From assembly GCA_007693555.1 (NCBI GenBank), contig REDJ01000071.1, positions 57,742 through 121,741 on the forward strand: a stretch of 64,000 nucleotides of DNA. The letters are read 5' to 3'. The notes beneath the pieces were generated by a model. The model was not told where the DNA came from and did no database searches. It was given only the letters and a program-made list of their open reading frames with translations. The first letter of the stretch is position 1. Each line of letters begins with the position of its first letter. Source of the DNA: Bacteroidota bacterium. GTDB taxonomy: Bacteria; Bacteroidota; Bacteroidia; Bacteroidales; UBA7960. The translations under genes and the position numbers were made by a program. Below, one piece after another: positions 54,735 through 64,000 of the stretch.

Positions 54735-55955
54735 ATGAAAGCTATTTTTAACAGTACGTTTACCGAAGTCACCAATGAAAGCCGTTTGATGCAGCAAAAG
54801 CTAAGGATCATCCAGGTTATTTCACAAAACGGGCATGGGATTACCGTCCCTGATATTTGTAAAGAGCTTAAAATAAGTGCGCCCACGGGCATCAAGCTGG
54901 TGAATGAGTTGCAGGAAGAGGGTTTTTTGAAAGTTGCAGGTAAAAAAGAAACACTCAATGGGCGCAAACCGTCCATTTACGCATTAAACAATGTAAACTT
55001 TTATGCTCTGAGTGTGGAGGTGTTGCTGAAAAGGGTTTCTGTAGGAATTATTGATTCAAGGCTAAACACTGTTTACTACCGGCAAAAAACTGACTTTATT
55101 CTGGAAAATACCCAGGTATGTCTTGACAAAGTTGAATCGTTTATCAACGAATGTTTGATGAATTCAGGAATCAGCGAGAGCACAATACTGGGAATGGGAA
55201 TTGGAATTACCGGGCGTGTAAAGAATTCTACCGGAGAATCGCTTAACTTTTTCAACTTTATGGAATCGCCCTTGGGTGAATATTTTTCGAAAATCTTTGA
55301 TATTCCGGTATTCCTAAATAATGATACACGTTGTTTCGGTCAGGCAGAAAAAATAATAGGGAAAGCCAGGGATGCTAATCACGCCATAGTAATCAACCTG
55401 AGCCGTGGATTGGGTACAAGCCTCATCGTTGATAATAAGATTGTAAACGGGGGTATGGGATTTGCCGGCGAATTAGGACACATGCAATTTGGAACAAAGG
55501 AAAAAATTTGTATTTGCGGTAAGAAGGGTTGCCTGGGAAATGATGTAGGAGGGTTTACACTGGAAGAAAATTTTATGGAAAAAGTAGCAGAGGGTGAAAA
55601 AACCATGGTGGATATTCCTTCCGATGGTTCTGCCGTTAGATATGATGACATACTGCTTGCTGCTTTAGAGGGAGATGATCTTTCCATCAGGCTTGTTCAG
55701 GATATGGGATATAAGCTTGGGCATGCATTGGGAAATATTATAAACCTTCTCAATCCTGAACTGATAATTATAGGAGGCAAGTTTGCCAAACTCAAAGACC
55801 TTTTGCTTGATCCGGTTAAAACGGGCATTTCCAGTTCAGCGCTTGTAAATCCCCTGAGTACCTGTAAAATTGAATTTTCCGAACTGGGCGATTTGGCAGG
55901 TCTCAAAGGTGCGGGAGCGCTTGTATTTGATTATTTTGAACTGATAAAAAATTGA
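54735..55955 (+). CDS. ROK-family transcriptional regulator with intact zinc motif
   Basis: A 406-residue protein with an HTH (about 22-75: NGHGITVPDICKELKISAPTGIKLVNEL) and a ROK domain (about 85-400). The zinc site is preserved, with H in AGELGHMQ and the CICGKKGCLG cluster, but the ATP-binding DxGxT motif is lost (ALSVEVLLKR). It therefore resembles NagC/XylR-type sugar-sensing regulators, not a kinase. It lies 60 bp before susC on the same strand and is the most likely local regulator, perhaps in the same transcript. Confidence 0.9.
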   Translation: MKAIFNSTFTEVTNESRLMQQKLRIIQVISQNGHGITVPDICKELKISAPTGIKLVNELQEEGFLKVAGKKETLNGRKPSIYALNNVNFYALSVEVLLKRVSVGIIDSRLNTVYYRQKTDFILENTQVCLDKVESFINECLMNSGISESTILGMGIGITGRVKNSTGESLNFFNFMESPLGEYFSKIFDIPVFLNNDTRCFGQAEKIIGKARDANHAIVINLSRGLGTSLIVDNKIVNGGMGFAGELGHMQFGTKEKICICGKKGCLGNDVGGFTLEENFMEKVAEGEKTMVDIPSDGSAVRYDDILLAALEGDDLSIRLVQDMGYKLGHALGNIINLLNPELIIIGGKFAKLKDLLLDPVKTGISSSALVNPLSTCKIEFSELGDLAGLKGAGALVFDYFELIKN

Positions 55956-56015
55956 TTTATGCGCAAGGATTATTGAAATAATTGCATTTTTAATAACCAA
56001 AAAGTTTACACCTTT

Positions 56016-59000
56016 ATGCGAGAAAAGAACTTCAAAAGTTTTATAATGCTTTTGCTAATTGTAGCAACAGGCTATACATCTTATGCCCAACGTACAATTT
56101 CCGGGGTAGTAAAAGATGCGGATGGGAATACATTACCAGGTGCCACTGTAGTCGTTCAGGGTACCACACGTGGCACCACAACCGATATTGATGGCAACTT
56201 TTCCATACAACTTCAGGCAAATGATACAGAAATTGAAGTATCATTTATTGGGTTTATAAGCCAAATTGTAAATGTGGAAGGACTTGATTTTGTTGAGGTA
56301 GTCCTGATGTCTGCTGTGGAACAGCTTGATGAGGTAGTAGTAACTGCACTTGGTATAAAAAGAGAAGCCAAAGCACTTGGGTACTCCGTGCAGCAGGTTG
56401 ATGCCGAAGCGCTTTCCAATGCCAGCAGGATCAGTCCGCTTACCGGGCTGGCAGGTCAGGTTGCCGGTCTGCAAATTGCTGAATCAGGAAGCGGTGCAGG
56501 CGGATCTTCCAGGATTCTCATACGAGGTGCAAATTCTCTTACCGGTTCCAATGAGCCTTTATTTGTAGTTGACGGTATCCCCATTGATAACTCAGGGGGT
56601 TCATCCGGCGGGCTTTTTGGTGGATTTGACTATGGAAATGCCATTAACAACATTAACCTTGACGATGTAGAATCCATTTCTGTTCTTAAGGGTGGCGCTG
56701 CATCAGCATTATATGGTGCCCGCGGCCAAAATGGAGTTATTATGATAACAACCCGCTCGGGAAGTCAGAGAGAAGGTATTGGTGTTACATATAACGCAAT
56801 GGTTTCAAGTCAGACACCTTTGATCAAACCCGATTTTCAAACAAATTATTCGCAAGGTTCAGGAGGAAATTTTGGAAGGCTTAATCCCAGAAGCTGGGGT
56901 GTAAAAATGAACGGGCAGGTTGTAAATAACTTTCTCAACCAGAGCCAAACCCTTACCCCGGTTACTGTACACCCTTACGATGACTTTTTCCGTGCTGCCG
57001 TAAATATTGACCACTCAATTACTATTGATAAAAGAGATGATAAAAACGGAATACTTTTTTCGGCCGCCTGGAACCAAAGCGACGGATTAATCAGGACCAA
57101 TGAGATTGATAAAAAAACCTTTAATCTCAGATACGATTCCAGGCTTGCAGAATACCTAACGCTTGATGCCAGGGCCAATTATATCAACCAAACGGCCATC
57201 AACAGGCCTAATCTTGCAGGCTCGCCCGACAATCCCATTTATTTAATGACACACATGCCTGCATCGGTAAGCATGTCGCAACTTGAGCAATACCAAACAG
57301 TTACGGGTCTTCCTGTGGTTTGGAACAGCGATTACATTGTAAATCCTGATGGGAGCATATCCCTAAACCAGGCAGATCCCAGTTTTGCATCATCTCCCCT
57401 CCTGCAAAACCCATACTGGGCCACTGAACTCAACACCAACAATGATACACGCAACCGTCTGCTGGGTATAGTCAGCCTGAACATTGATTTCAGAGAAATG
57501 CTTAATCTGGGTTTCGACCTTGAGCTTAACCTGAAAGCCGGGTTGGATTATATTGACGATCAAAGAGAGCGTATCACTGCCCACAATACATATTACAAAG
57601 CTGAAGGCCGGGCATCCGGCAACTGGAATCGATTCCAGATAACCGAGGGAAATTACGACTTCCTACTCACAGCCGGAAATCAATGGGGCGACTTCACTCT
57701 CAGAGGTTCTGCAGGTGGTAACATTATGCAAAGGAAATTCAGAGGTCTTACCAGTTCATCGGAAAGTGGGCTTATCAACATTTATGGTCCTTATGTGATA
57801 CAGAATTTTCAGAATCCTATTTCCACCAACGGTATCTCCGACAGAGAAATACATTCTCTTTACGGACTAGTAAGTATGGACTACCGAAGAATGGTATTTC
57901 TGGATTTTACCTGGAGAACTGACTGGACTTCATTACTTGCACTGGAAAACAACCCCTATCATTATCCTTCGGTAAGTGCAAGTTGGTTGCTGGAAGAAAC
58001 ATTTGAACTCCCCATCTATTTTGACATGCTCAAACTTCGCGGATCCTTTGCCGTAGTGGGTTCCGGGGGCGACCGCGCGGGGCAGCGATATTTCCTTTAC
58101 GGAACCACACCCAACCAGTTTCATGGCCTGCCATACGGCTTTTTTAATGCTATACGACCTTTCCCGGAGCTTGAGCCTGAGTTTACAATCAGCCCCGAGG
58201 TGGGTGTAGAGGCCATTTTATTTGGAAACCGGCTCAGGACCGACATTGCCTATTATCAGACCGGTACCCGCGATCAGATATTTGAAAACCCCCTGGCCCC
58301 CTCATCAGGGTTTAATACAGGAATTATCAATTCCGGATTTGTTAACAACAAAGGTATTGAACTATTTACCAGTTATCGCATTATTGATGGACGCGATTTT
58401 ACCTGGTCTGCAAGTGCAAACTTTACCCGTCAGTGGAGTGTGGTGGAAGAGATCACCGAAGATATTGACATGATCGTTCAGAGCTCGGCACTTGGTGCAT
58501 CCGGCGTAAGGATTATTGCCATGATGGGCCAACCAGCAGGTGTAATTATGGGAAGTGCCTTTGCCCGCGATGAACAGGGCAGGATTCTTCTTGATTCAGA
58601 AAATCTTCCGATCATCAAAACGGATGAAAATCAAGCCATTTTGAGAGATAACATTATCGGTAATGCAACCCCTGATATATTATGGGGCTTCAGTTCGCAG
58701 TTAACATACAGAAGGTTTTTTGCAGGATTTCAGATCGATTCAAAACTGGGTCATGATATCTTCTCTGTCACCAATATGATGGGTGCTGAATTTGGCACAC
58801 TTGCTTTTACCGAAGAAGGTCGAGACGACTGGTACAGGGCGGTGGAACTGGCCGCAACAGATCCCAACATCAACCCGCAGGATTTTAATATGGGGTTCAT
58901 GGTTGAAGGTGTTAAAAACGGTGTGGAAGGAGAATACGCTGTTGATCCGCAAAGATACTGGGCAAGGGTATCGCAAATTCACGAAGCCTTTATTTATGAC

Positions 59001-59243
59001 GCATCTTATATAAGATTCCGCCAGTTATCGCTTGGCTATAATCTGGGCCGGAACCTGCTGAACAATACACCTTTCAGGGAAGTTTCACTATCAGTTTTTG
59101 CCAATAACCTCTTTTATATCATGCGCAATACTGAAAATATTTCACCCGAATCTTCTTTCGGCACCGGCAATAATACCGGATTTGAACTTTATGCTTATCC
59201 TGAAATGCGCAGTTATGGTGTAAGTCTTAGATTATCATTGTAA
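56016..59243 (+). CDS. SusC/RagA-family TonB-linked outer-membrane transporter
   Basis: A 1075-residue transporter with a signal peptide (about 1-24, ending SYAQ), a carboxypeptidase-regulatory-like domain (about 26-105, RTISGVVKDADGNTLPGATV), the plug with GANSLTGSNEPLFVVDGIPIDN and VLKGGAASALYGARG, and a 22-strand-like barrel ending in SLRLSL. It imports large oligosaccharide or peptide ligands captured by the adjacent SusD. Length and layout are usual for the family. Confidence 0.96.
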   Translation: MREKNFKSFIMLLLIVATGYTSYAQRTISGVVKDADGNTLPGATVVVQGTTRGTTTDIDGNFSIQLQANDTEIEVSFIGFISQIVNVEGLDFVEVVLMSAVEQLDEVVVTALGIKREAKALGYSVQQVDAEALSNASRISPLTGLAGQVAGLQIAESGSGAGGSSRILIRGANSLTGSNEPLFVVDGIPIDNSGGSSGGLFGGFDYGNAINNINLDDVESISVLKGGAASALYGARGQNGVIMITTRSGSQREGIGVTYNAMVSSQTPLIKPDFQTNYSQGSGGNFGRLNPRSWGVKMNGQVVNNFLNQSQTLTPVTVHPYDDFFRAAVNIDHSITIDKRDDKNGILFSAAWNQSDGLIRTNEIDKKTFNLRYDSRLAEYLTLDARANYINQTAINRPNLAGSPDNPIYLMTHMPASVSMSQLEQYQTVTGLPVVWNSDYIVNPDGSISLNQADPSFASSPLLQNPYWATELNTNNDTRNRLLGIVSLNIDFREMLNLGFDLELNLKAGLDYIDDQRERITAHNTYYKAEGRASGNWNRFQITEGNYDFLLTAGNQWGDFTLRGSAGGNIMQRKFRGLTSSSESGLINIYGPYVIQNFQNPISTNGISDREIHSLYGLVSMDYRRMVFLDFTWRTDWTSLLALENNPYHYPSVSASWLLEETFELPIYFDMLKLRGSFAVVGSGGDRAGQRYFLYGTTPNQFHGLPYGFFNAIRPFPELEPEFTISPEVGVEAILFGNRLRTDIAYYQTGTRDQIFENPLAPSSGFNTGIINSGFVNNKGIELFTSYRIIDGRDFTWSASANFTRQWSVVEEITEDIDMIVQSSALGASGVRIIAMMGQPAGVIMGSAFARDEQGRILLDSENLPIIKTDENQAILRDNIIGNATPDILWGFSSQLTYRRFFAGFQIDSKLGHDIFSVTNMMGAEFGTLAFTEEGRDDWYRAVELAATDPNINPQDFNMGFMVEGVKNGVEGEYAVDPQRYWARVSQIHEAFIYDASYIRFRQLSLGYNLGRNLLNNTPFREVSLSVFANNLFYIMRNTENISPESSFGTGNNTGFELYAYPEMRSYGVSLRLSL

Positions 59244-59263
59244 AAACGAAAAAAATTAAAGTT

Positions 59264-60742
59264 ATGATCAGGAAAACTTTATATATCGCTCTTGCAAGCC
59301 TTGTTTTAACAGCAGGCTGTACCAAAGATTTCGAAGAACTTGACCGTCCGAAAACTGCCAGCGACCAGATTGACCCCAGTTCTCTTTTTACCCGTTCTCT
59401 GGTAACAGGTTCAGGGTTGAGCGTGGGGGTGTGGCAATGGATGCACCAGATTTCAGGCTCCGTTTATGCCCAGCATTTTGCCAATATTCAAACAGGGCCA
59501 AATTTCACATCTGATAATTATGAACCCCGTGCCTGGAACGTTGTATGGGACTGGTATTATGCCCGGTCCAGTTTTGCACCATTACATTATAATTACCATG
59601 TAATAAACCTTTCACGTGAGCTGGAAAACCCCATCAAAGAAGCTGTAGCCCGCATATGGAATGTATATATGGTGCAGCAGGTTACCGATATGTATGGTGA
59701 TATGCCGCTATCGGAGGCTTTTGTGAGTATAAGACCGGCATTTGACTCTCAGAAAGACATTTATTTACATTTATTCAAAGAGCTTGATGAATCTATAAAT
59801 ATGATAAAGCAAAACCAGGGCTTTGGGTTTGAAGGCTACGGTCAGGCTGATGTACTTTTCCAGGGCAATCTGAACAGTTGGATACGCTTTGCCAATACCA
59901 TGAAACTGAGATTGGGCTTAAGGGCTTCCAATACAAATGAATTCAGCCCGGAAATCCTTCCTTATTTGCAGGCCATGGAAGTTGGTGAAACAATGAACAA
60001 CCATCAGCATACAGCACGTATAATTCCTGACCCTGATGGACCTACATTTCATGTGAAAAATCCGCTTACTTTCGTTTATGGATGGCACGAAGTAAGGTTA
60101 AGCAAAACCATGTTTGATATTCTTGATGCCCATGCTGACCCGCGTCTTGAAGTATTTGCCGAACCCAACGTTAACGGTGAATTTGTTGGATTACCCAACG
60201 GTCAGCCACATTCTTTGCTTTCTGAATTGTATACCACTTATTACAGACCCAATTATTGTAATATCGGGCAGTTTTTCATCCAGGATAATACTCCGCATTT
60301 TCTTCTAACCTATGCCGAAGCATCTTTCATGAAAGCTGAAGCTGCACAAAGAGGATTTATCAGCGGAAGTGCTGAAGAGTTTTACAATGAAGGTATCAGG
60401 GCATCGTTTGAGCAATTCGGTATCGACTCGCTGGAGCTGATCAATGAATATCTTTCCGGACCGGCGCAATTTGATCCTGCCAGGGCTCTGGAACAAATAT
60501 GGACACAGCGCTGGATAGCACTCTATCCCAATGGTCATGAAGCCTGGTCGTTGGTGAGAAGAACCGGTTATCCGGAAATGATGCAACCGGTATATACTTT
60601 CCCGGGAAATGAAGACATGCCACGCAGAAAACCTTTCCCTGACATGGAAAGCCAGTATAATGCCGAAAACTATCAGCGTGCCGTTGACCGAATGGGTGGC
60701 GACAGCCAGTATACACGTGTATGGTGGGATGGAGGGAACTAG
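59264..60742 (+). CDS. SusD/RagB-family nutrient-binding outer-membrane lipoprotein
   Basis: A 492-residue lipoprotein (lipobox LTAGC, Cys19) of the SusD_RagB_2-like subgroup (PF12771-type), rich in aromatic residues, with tetratricopeptide-like helices and the C-terminal NGHEAWSLVRRTGYP signature common to such proteins. It caps SusC and binds the substrate on the cell surface. Gap of 20 bp from susC, so co-transcribed. Ligand unknown. Confidence 0.93.
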   Translation: MIRKTLYIALASLVLTAGCTKDFEELDRPKTASDQIDPSSLFTRSLVTGSGLSVGVWQWMHQISGSVYAQHFANIQTGPNFTSDNYEPRAWNVVWDWYYARSSFAPLHYNYHVINLSRELENPIKEAVARIWNVYMVQQVTDMYGDMPLSEAFVSIRPAFDSQKDIYLHLFKELDESINMIKQNQGFGFEGYGQADVLFQGNLNSWIRFANTMKLRLGLRASNTNEFSPEILPYLQAMEVGETMNNHQHTARIIPDPDGPTFHVKNPLTFVYGWHEVRLSKTMFDILDAHADPRLEVFAEPNVNGEFVGLPNGQPHSLLSELYTTYYRPNYCNIGQFFIQDNTPHFLLTYAEASFMKAEAAQRGFISGSAEEFYNEGIRASFEQFGIDSLELINEYLSGPAQFDPARALEQIWTQRWIALYPNGHEAWSLVRRTGYPEMMQPVYTFPGNEDMPRRKPFPDMESQYNAENYQRAVDRMGGDSQYTRVWWDGGN

Positions 60743-60830
60743 GATTATAGAGACCAAAGAGTAGAGACGAGAAACAAAAACCCCATATTCAAATAAATTA
60801 ATTGAATTAGTAAACAAAAAACAACAAAAA

Positions 60831-62486
60831 ATGAAAAAGTCAAAATTATTTCAGCTTTTAGGATTGATCCTTGTGATATCCTTTACTTTGAATTTTACGT
60901 CATGTAGTGACGATGATGATCCCCTGCCGGTTGAAGCATTGATTACTGAATTTGCCATCACCAATGCCGGTGGTGCAGGCGACCTTCGTATTGAAGGTGT
61001 GATTTCTGATTTCAACATCCTTGTGGTAGTTCCTTTTGAAACAGATGTTACTGCTTTGGTTACCGACATCAAGCTTTCTGAAGGAGCTTCGGTAGTTCCT
61101 GCGTCAGGCACACCTCAGGATTTTTCTACAACCCGAAACTTCGTGGTTACCAACCAGGATGTGAGCAACACTTACCAGGTTACTGTAGAATTAGCTGAAC
61201 CCACAACGGGAGTTATAACCGATATTGAGATTGTATCTTCAGTTACTCTGGAAGCCTATGCAACCGATATTAATCAGGGAGACAGAATAATTAATGTTAC
61301 CTTCAATGAATTACAGAGTACACTTGCAATTATTGAATCTATCAGTCTTCAACCAGCCGGAACCACTTATACCACCTCCTCCGGAACCGATACTCTGGAT
61401 TTATCTCAGGATCAATCCATAACATTATCATTTGCCGGTGAGCAAACCGTTTATACCGTTACAGCACATATTACCGAAGCAGGTTTTAACCCTGATAATA
61501 CAACTTTGCTTCTGGACAAGAGCAGCGCTTCAGGTCTTGTTCCAACCATAATCAGCAATGAAAACAACCGTGGTGCTGCATTTGACGGCAGGTATGTATA
61601 TGTAACCTCCCGCCAGGATGGCAATCATGTTTACATCTGGGATTTACAGAACCCGACAGCTGACCCTCAAACCCTTGATTTCGGTGGTGTGGTTTCAGGA
61701 GGAACCTGGATGGTGTCAGACATACGGGTTATAGACGGCAGTATTTACGTTTCTAACATGGTAATGGCCGAGGGTGGCGTGTTTAAGGTTTATAAGTGGG
61801 ATGGTATTGACGATGACAGCCCGGAGACAATTCTTGAATATACGGTTCCCGCTGCAGATATCCGATTGGGCGATGCCATTTCCATTATAGGCAATCCACC
61901 TGCAAACGGATATATTTTTGCATCCAACTTTGCATTTCCCAATAATGCCAGTGAATTTTATGTATGGGATTTCAACGGAGGCAAGACAGACACTCCACAG
62001 ATCATGCCCATCACCCCCATTGAAGGACTTAGAATGGGACAATATGGTCGTGTAAATACAATCCCCGGCGACCCCGATCACTTGTTGGTAACCGGCGCTG
62101 AAATGGGAATTGCTGTAATGGATTTCAATGGTGATGTCAAATACGAAGTAAGCGAACCTATGATCCAAACCCGAAGCTTCGACCCAAGGGTCTGGGAATA
62201 TAATGGCGGTTTGTATTTAAGCTATACAGTAAACAGAGAATGGGAAGCCAATGGTGCATGGTATGAAATCATCAATGTTACTGAAGGAGCAAGTCTTATA
62301 GATGCTTTACAGGGGTTGAATGAAACGTCCATTGATGAAAAAAGAGTTTTCAAACATCAGCTAAGTGGCCCTGGGCTTCTCTGGGTAGGAGGAACAAACG
62401 GTGTTGGTTTCAGCGGTGATGGCAAACCCAGGGTTATGGGATTTGCTCTGATGCACGGATTTATTGTACATGAGTTCTCCAACTAA
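60831..62486 (+). CDS. PUL surface lipoprotein with DUF5018-like and DUF4623-like domains
   Basis: A 551-residue lipoprotein: lipobox FTSC (Cys25) followed by SDDDD, a probable surface-export signal. Then two beta-sandwich modules (about 36-130 and 133-220) of DUF5018-like type: the first has the pattern FAITNAGG, strands, TDIKLSEGASVVPASG and TYQVTVEL. The C-terminal 330 residues form a repeated beta-propeller-like region (GRYVYVTSRQDGNHVYIWDL, then VNTIPGDPDHLLVTGAEMG) matching DUF4623-type proteins of Bacteroidota glycan loci. Probably an accessory glycan-binding protein; activity is not established. Confidence 0.78.
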   Translation: MKKSKLFQLLGLILVISFTLNFTSCSDDDDPLPVEALITEFAITNAGGAGDLRIEGVISDFNILVVVPFETDVTALVTDIKLSEGASVVPASGTPQDFSTTRNFVVTNQDVSNTYQVTVELAEPTTGVITDIEIVSSVTLEAYATDINQGDRIINVTFNELQSTLAIIESISLQPAGTTYTTSSGTDTLDLSQDQSITLSFAGEQTVYTVTAHITEAGFNPDNTTLLLDKSSASGLVPTIISNENNRGAAFDGRYVYVTSRQDGNHVYIWDLQNPTADPQTLDFGGVVSGGTWMVSDIRVIDGSIYVSNMVMAEGGVFKVYKWDGIDDDSPETILEYTVPAADIRLGDAISIIGNPPANGYIFASNFAFPNNASEFYVWDFNGGKTDTPQIMPITPIEGLRMGQYGRVNTIPGDPDHLLVTGAEMGIAVMDFNGDVKYEVSEPMIQTRSFDPRVWEYNGGLYLSYTVNREWEANGAWYEIINVTEGASLIDALQGLNETSIDEKRVFKHQLSGPGLLWVGGTNGVGFSGDGKPRVMGFALMHGFIVHEFSN

Positions 62487-62525
62487 AATGTTCTTAATGA
62501 CTTAGCCGTCAAATTAATGCTTTCT

Positions 62526-62593
62526 GGTCGTTGAGCCTGTCGAAACGATAACTTTATATCACACTAGTATCCGCTACGACAAGCTCAGCGTCC
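62526..62593. repeat. Imperfect 22-bp inverted repeat (GGTCGTTGAGCCTGTCGAA type)
   Basis: The left arm 62526-62547 and right arm 62572-62593 are inverted copies of a GGTCGTTGAGC-TGTCGAAACG-like motif, with a handful of mismatches and a 24-base loop. Motifs of this kind are dispersed in Bacteroidota genomes. It separates the DUF4623-type gene from the glycosidase-like gene. Confidence 0.7.
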
Positions 62594-62651
62594 AATATGA
62601 TCCAGACTTTTGCAACAGCATCTTTGCTTTTTCTTTTTAAATTTACTTTTT

Positions 62652-64000
62652 ATGCGGAATTTTGTTTTTATCGTTTCTATACTGGCTTTCGCCATTTCGT
62701 TTTCTGCCTGCGACAAGGACGATCCTGATCCCAACGGGAACAACGGGAATGATACCATTCAGCAGCTGAAGATTTATTCTTTTAAGTTTCATGAGCTGAA
62801 TCCGGCAGTGGAAGCAACCATTGATTACGAAAACCTTGAAATTACTGCTTCCATACCCCGTACGGCGAATATGAAAAACCTGGCCTACACAGCAGAATTT
62901 ACGGAAGGAGCTACCCTTACTCCTCCTCCCGGTTTCGCCTATGACTTCTCCAACAATCTGGAGTTTACGCTCAGAAAAGGGCAGGAAACGGTAAAATATA
63001 CCGCAATTATTGATTATAGTGCTGTTGATGATAACGAATTGTTGTCGGTTTCTTTTCCCGATCTTTTCCGCATTGGTGAGATAACAGATAATGAAGTATT
63101 TCTGGAAGTTCCTTTCGGAACAAACCTTTCGGAAGTTCTGATAGAAATGCAGATATCTGCTTTTGCAAGTGTTTCACCGGAATCGGGCAGCCTTGTGGAT
63201 TTAAGCAGTCCGCTCGAGATAACCGTTACCGCCGAAAACGGAGACGAAAACCTCTATACTCTTTACACAACGGTAATGGAACAGGAAACGGGTGTGCGTG
63301 CCTTCTGGATACCGGATCCCAGCCATTCTCCGTTTCTTACCTCCTATGAAAACATTCAGCAGGGAGTTGCCTTAGCCAAAGAACTCAACTTCAATACGCT
63401 TTATGCAGTTGCCTGGGCTAAAACAAGAACACTTTACCCGAGCCAGGTACTTGCCGATAACTCAACCTATACTGATGCCCGCGACGGGATGTTTACCCCC
63501 AATTATGGTGGTGGCACGGGTGATCCGCTGGCCGACCTGATAGAAGTGGCTCATGCCGAAGGGCTAAAGGTTATACTCTGGTATGAATATGGCTTTATGG
63601 CTCGCTGGGGAAGTGCCCCCACCCCAGCCAATGACAGGATTCTGGCAGTAAATCCGCACTGGGCCGGATGGGGTATTAATCCTTCGGCGAGTGTAATTAC
63701 TGATACCATCCCCACTAATTACAACAACAGCGACTTTTACTACAACGGTTACCACCCCGAAAAGCAACAATTTATGATCGATCTGGTAATGGAGGCTGTA
63801 AATAATTACAACATTGACGGGGTGCAGGGCGACGATCGCATGCCGGCCATGCCACGCAACTCAGGTTATGATCATTACACAGTGAACCGATACCGCGACG
63901 AGCATGGCGGACAGGATCCACCCCTTAGTCCCAGCAACCCCGCTTGGGTGCGCTGGAGAGTAGATATTCTAAACCAGTTTGGCCAGGATCTTTTTGATGC
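62652..64000 (+). CDS. GHL10-type glycosidase-like lipoprotein (partial, runs off the window)
   Basis: An open frame from an ATG at 62652 to the window end (449 codons, no stop). Lipoprotein signal MRNFVFIVSILAFAISFSAC with Cys20, then DKDDPDPNGNNGND, an acidic linker. Two beta modules (about 36-120, 125-215) resemble those of the preceding lipoprotein (IYSFKFHELN..., then LLSVSFPDL...). The catalytic-type region starts about 218 with GVRAFWIPDPSH; EIENIQQGVALAKELNFNTLYAVAWAKTR and later NNYNIDGVQGDDR match the family-10-like glycosidase group (GHL10/DUF187). Catalytic acids lie partly beyond the window. Confidence 0.82.
   Translation, partial: MRNFVFIVSILAFAISFSACDKDDPDPNGNNGNDTIQQLKIYSFKFHELNPAVEATIDYENLEITASIPRTANMKNLAYTAEFTEGATLTPPPGFAYDFSNNLEFTLRKGQETVKYTAIIDYSAVDDNELLSVSFPDLFRIGEITDNEVFLEVPFGTNLSEVLIEMQISAFASVSPESGSLVDLSSPLEITVTAENGDENLYTLYTTVMEQETGVRAFWIPDPSHSPFLTSYENIQQGVALAKELNFNTLYAVAWAKTRTLYPSQVLADNSTYTDARDGMFTPNYGGGTGDPLADLIEVAHAEGLKVILWYEYGFMARWGSAPTPANDRILAVNPHWAGWGINPSASVITDTIPTNYNNSDFYYNGYHPEKQQFMIDLVMEAVNNYNIDGVQGDDRMPAMPRNSGYDHYTVNRYRDEHGGQDPPLSPSNPAWVRWRVDILNQFGQDLFD

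Noticed and set aside
54508..54738. A 76-codon ORF in the ROK intergenic region
   Set aside because: Lys/Asn/Ile-rich product of an AT-rich stretch, running into the start of the ROK gene. No evidence of a real protein.
60305..60817. A 170-codon minus-strand ORF
   Set aside because: Antisense to the SusD gene; Cys/His/Phe-rich translation with no family resemblance.
1..64000. tRNA, rRNA, CRISPR arrays, phage, toxin-antitoxin or defence genes
   Set aside because: I looked for T-loop motifs, regularly spaced repeats and relevant protein families and found none that I can support by eye. A search with tRNAscan-SE, a CRISPR finder and Infernal would settle it.

Overview
The window looks like a chromosome segment of a low-GC, Gram-negative Bacteroidota, most likely an anaerobic or facultative member of the Bacteroidales/Marinilabiliales side of the phylum. 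Evidence: a SusC/SusD pair, Bacteroidota-type surface lipoproteins with acidic residues after the lipobox Cys, LpxK and Lnt for the lipid A/lipoprotein envelope, a sodium-pumping methylmalonyl-CoA decarboxylase operon (propionate branch), 2-oxoglutarate:ferredoxin oxidoreductase with its own ferredoxin, general absence of Shine-Dalgarno sequences, and a TAnnTTTG-like promoter in front of the ferredoxin gene. Placement below phylum level is inference. Genes are close to wall-to-wall on both strands. I saw no rRNA, tRNA, CRISPR array, transposase or phage gene.

Layout. 1-5.3 kb: end of an outer-membrane barrel gene, a CdsZ-like zinc-ribbon/Nif3 pair, lpxK, and a sigma-54 activator divergent from a DUF302 gene that has a well-spaced -24/-12 promoter. 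5.9-12 kb: SPOR lipoprotein, small OMP, dnaG, patatin-like phospholipase, cysS. 12-16 kb: the five-gene Na+-translocating methylmalonyl-CoA decarboxylase operon (mce-mmdA-oadG-BCCP-oadB), preceded by an imperfect 100-bp inverted repeat. 16.4-30 kb: Ig-like lipoprotein, polysaccharide deacetylase, a large PAS/GAF histidine kinase, a CobW GTPase, C69 dipeptidase, riboflavin synthase, a DCC protein, D-lactate-type dehydrogenase, and a receiver-kinase plus LuxR-type regulator pair.

30-45 kb: alpha/beta hydrolase; an apparent operon of two secreted GH13 amylases flanking methylglyoxal synthase; a strong nested hairpin/inverted-repeat element; tyrS; an SDR epimerase; lnt; a TetR regulator; P5C dehydrogenase; an OMP; an orphan CheR; pabB. 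46-53 kb: korAB divergent from a 55-residue 2[4Fe-4S] ferredoxin, then tatC and an M1 aminopeptidase lipoprotein.

53-64 kb: the accessory part, a polysaccharide (or related glycan) utilisation locus: two divergent ROK-family regulators, SusC, SusD, a DUF4623-like lipoprotein, and a GHL10-type glycosidase-like lipoprotein cut by the window end. The last two proteins share tandem N-terminal DUF5018-like beta domains. The most interesting items are this ROK-controlled locus, the sigma-54/DUF302 promoter region, the mgsA-in-amylase-operon arrangement and the hairpin elements at 35.5, 62.5 and 16.1 kb. I found no clear candidate for an entirely new defence or mobile system.
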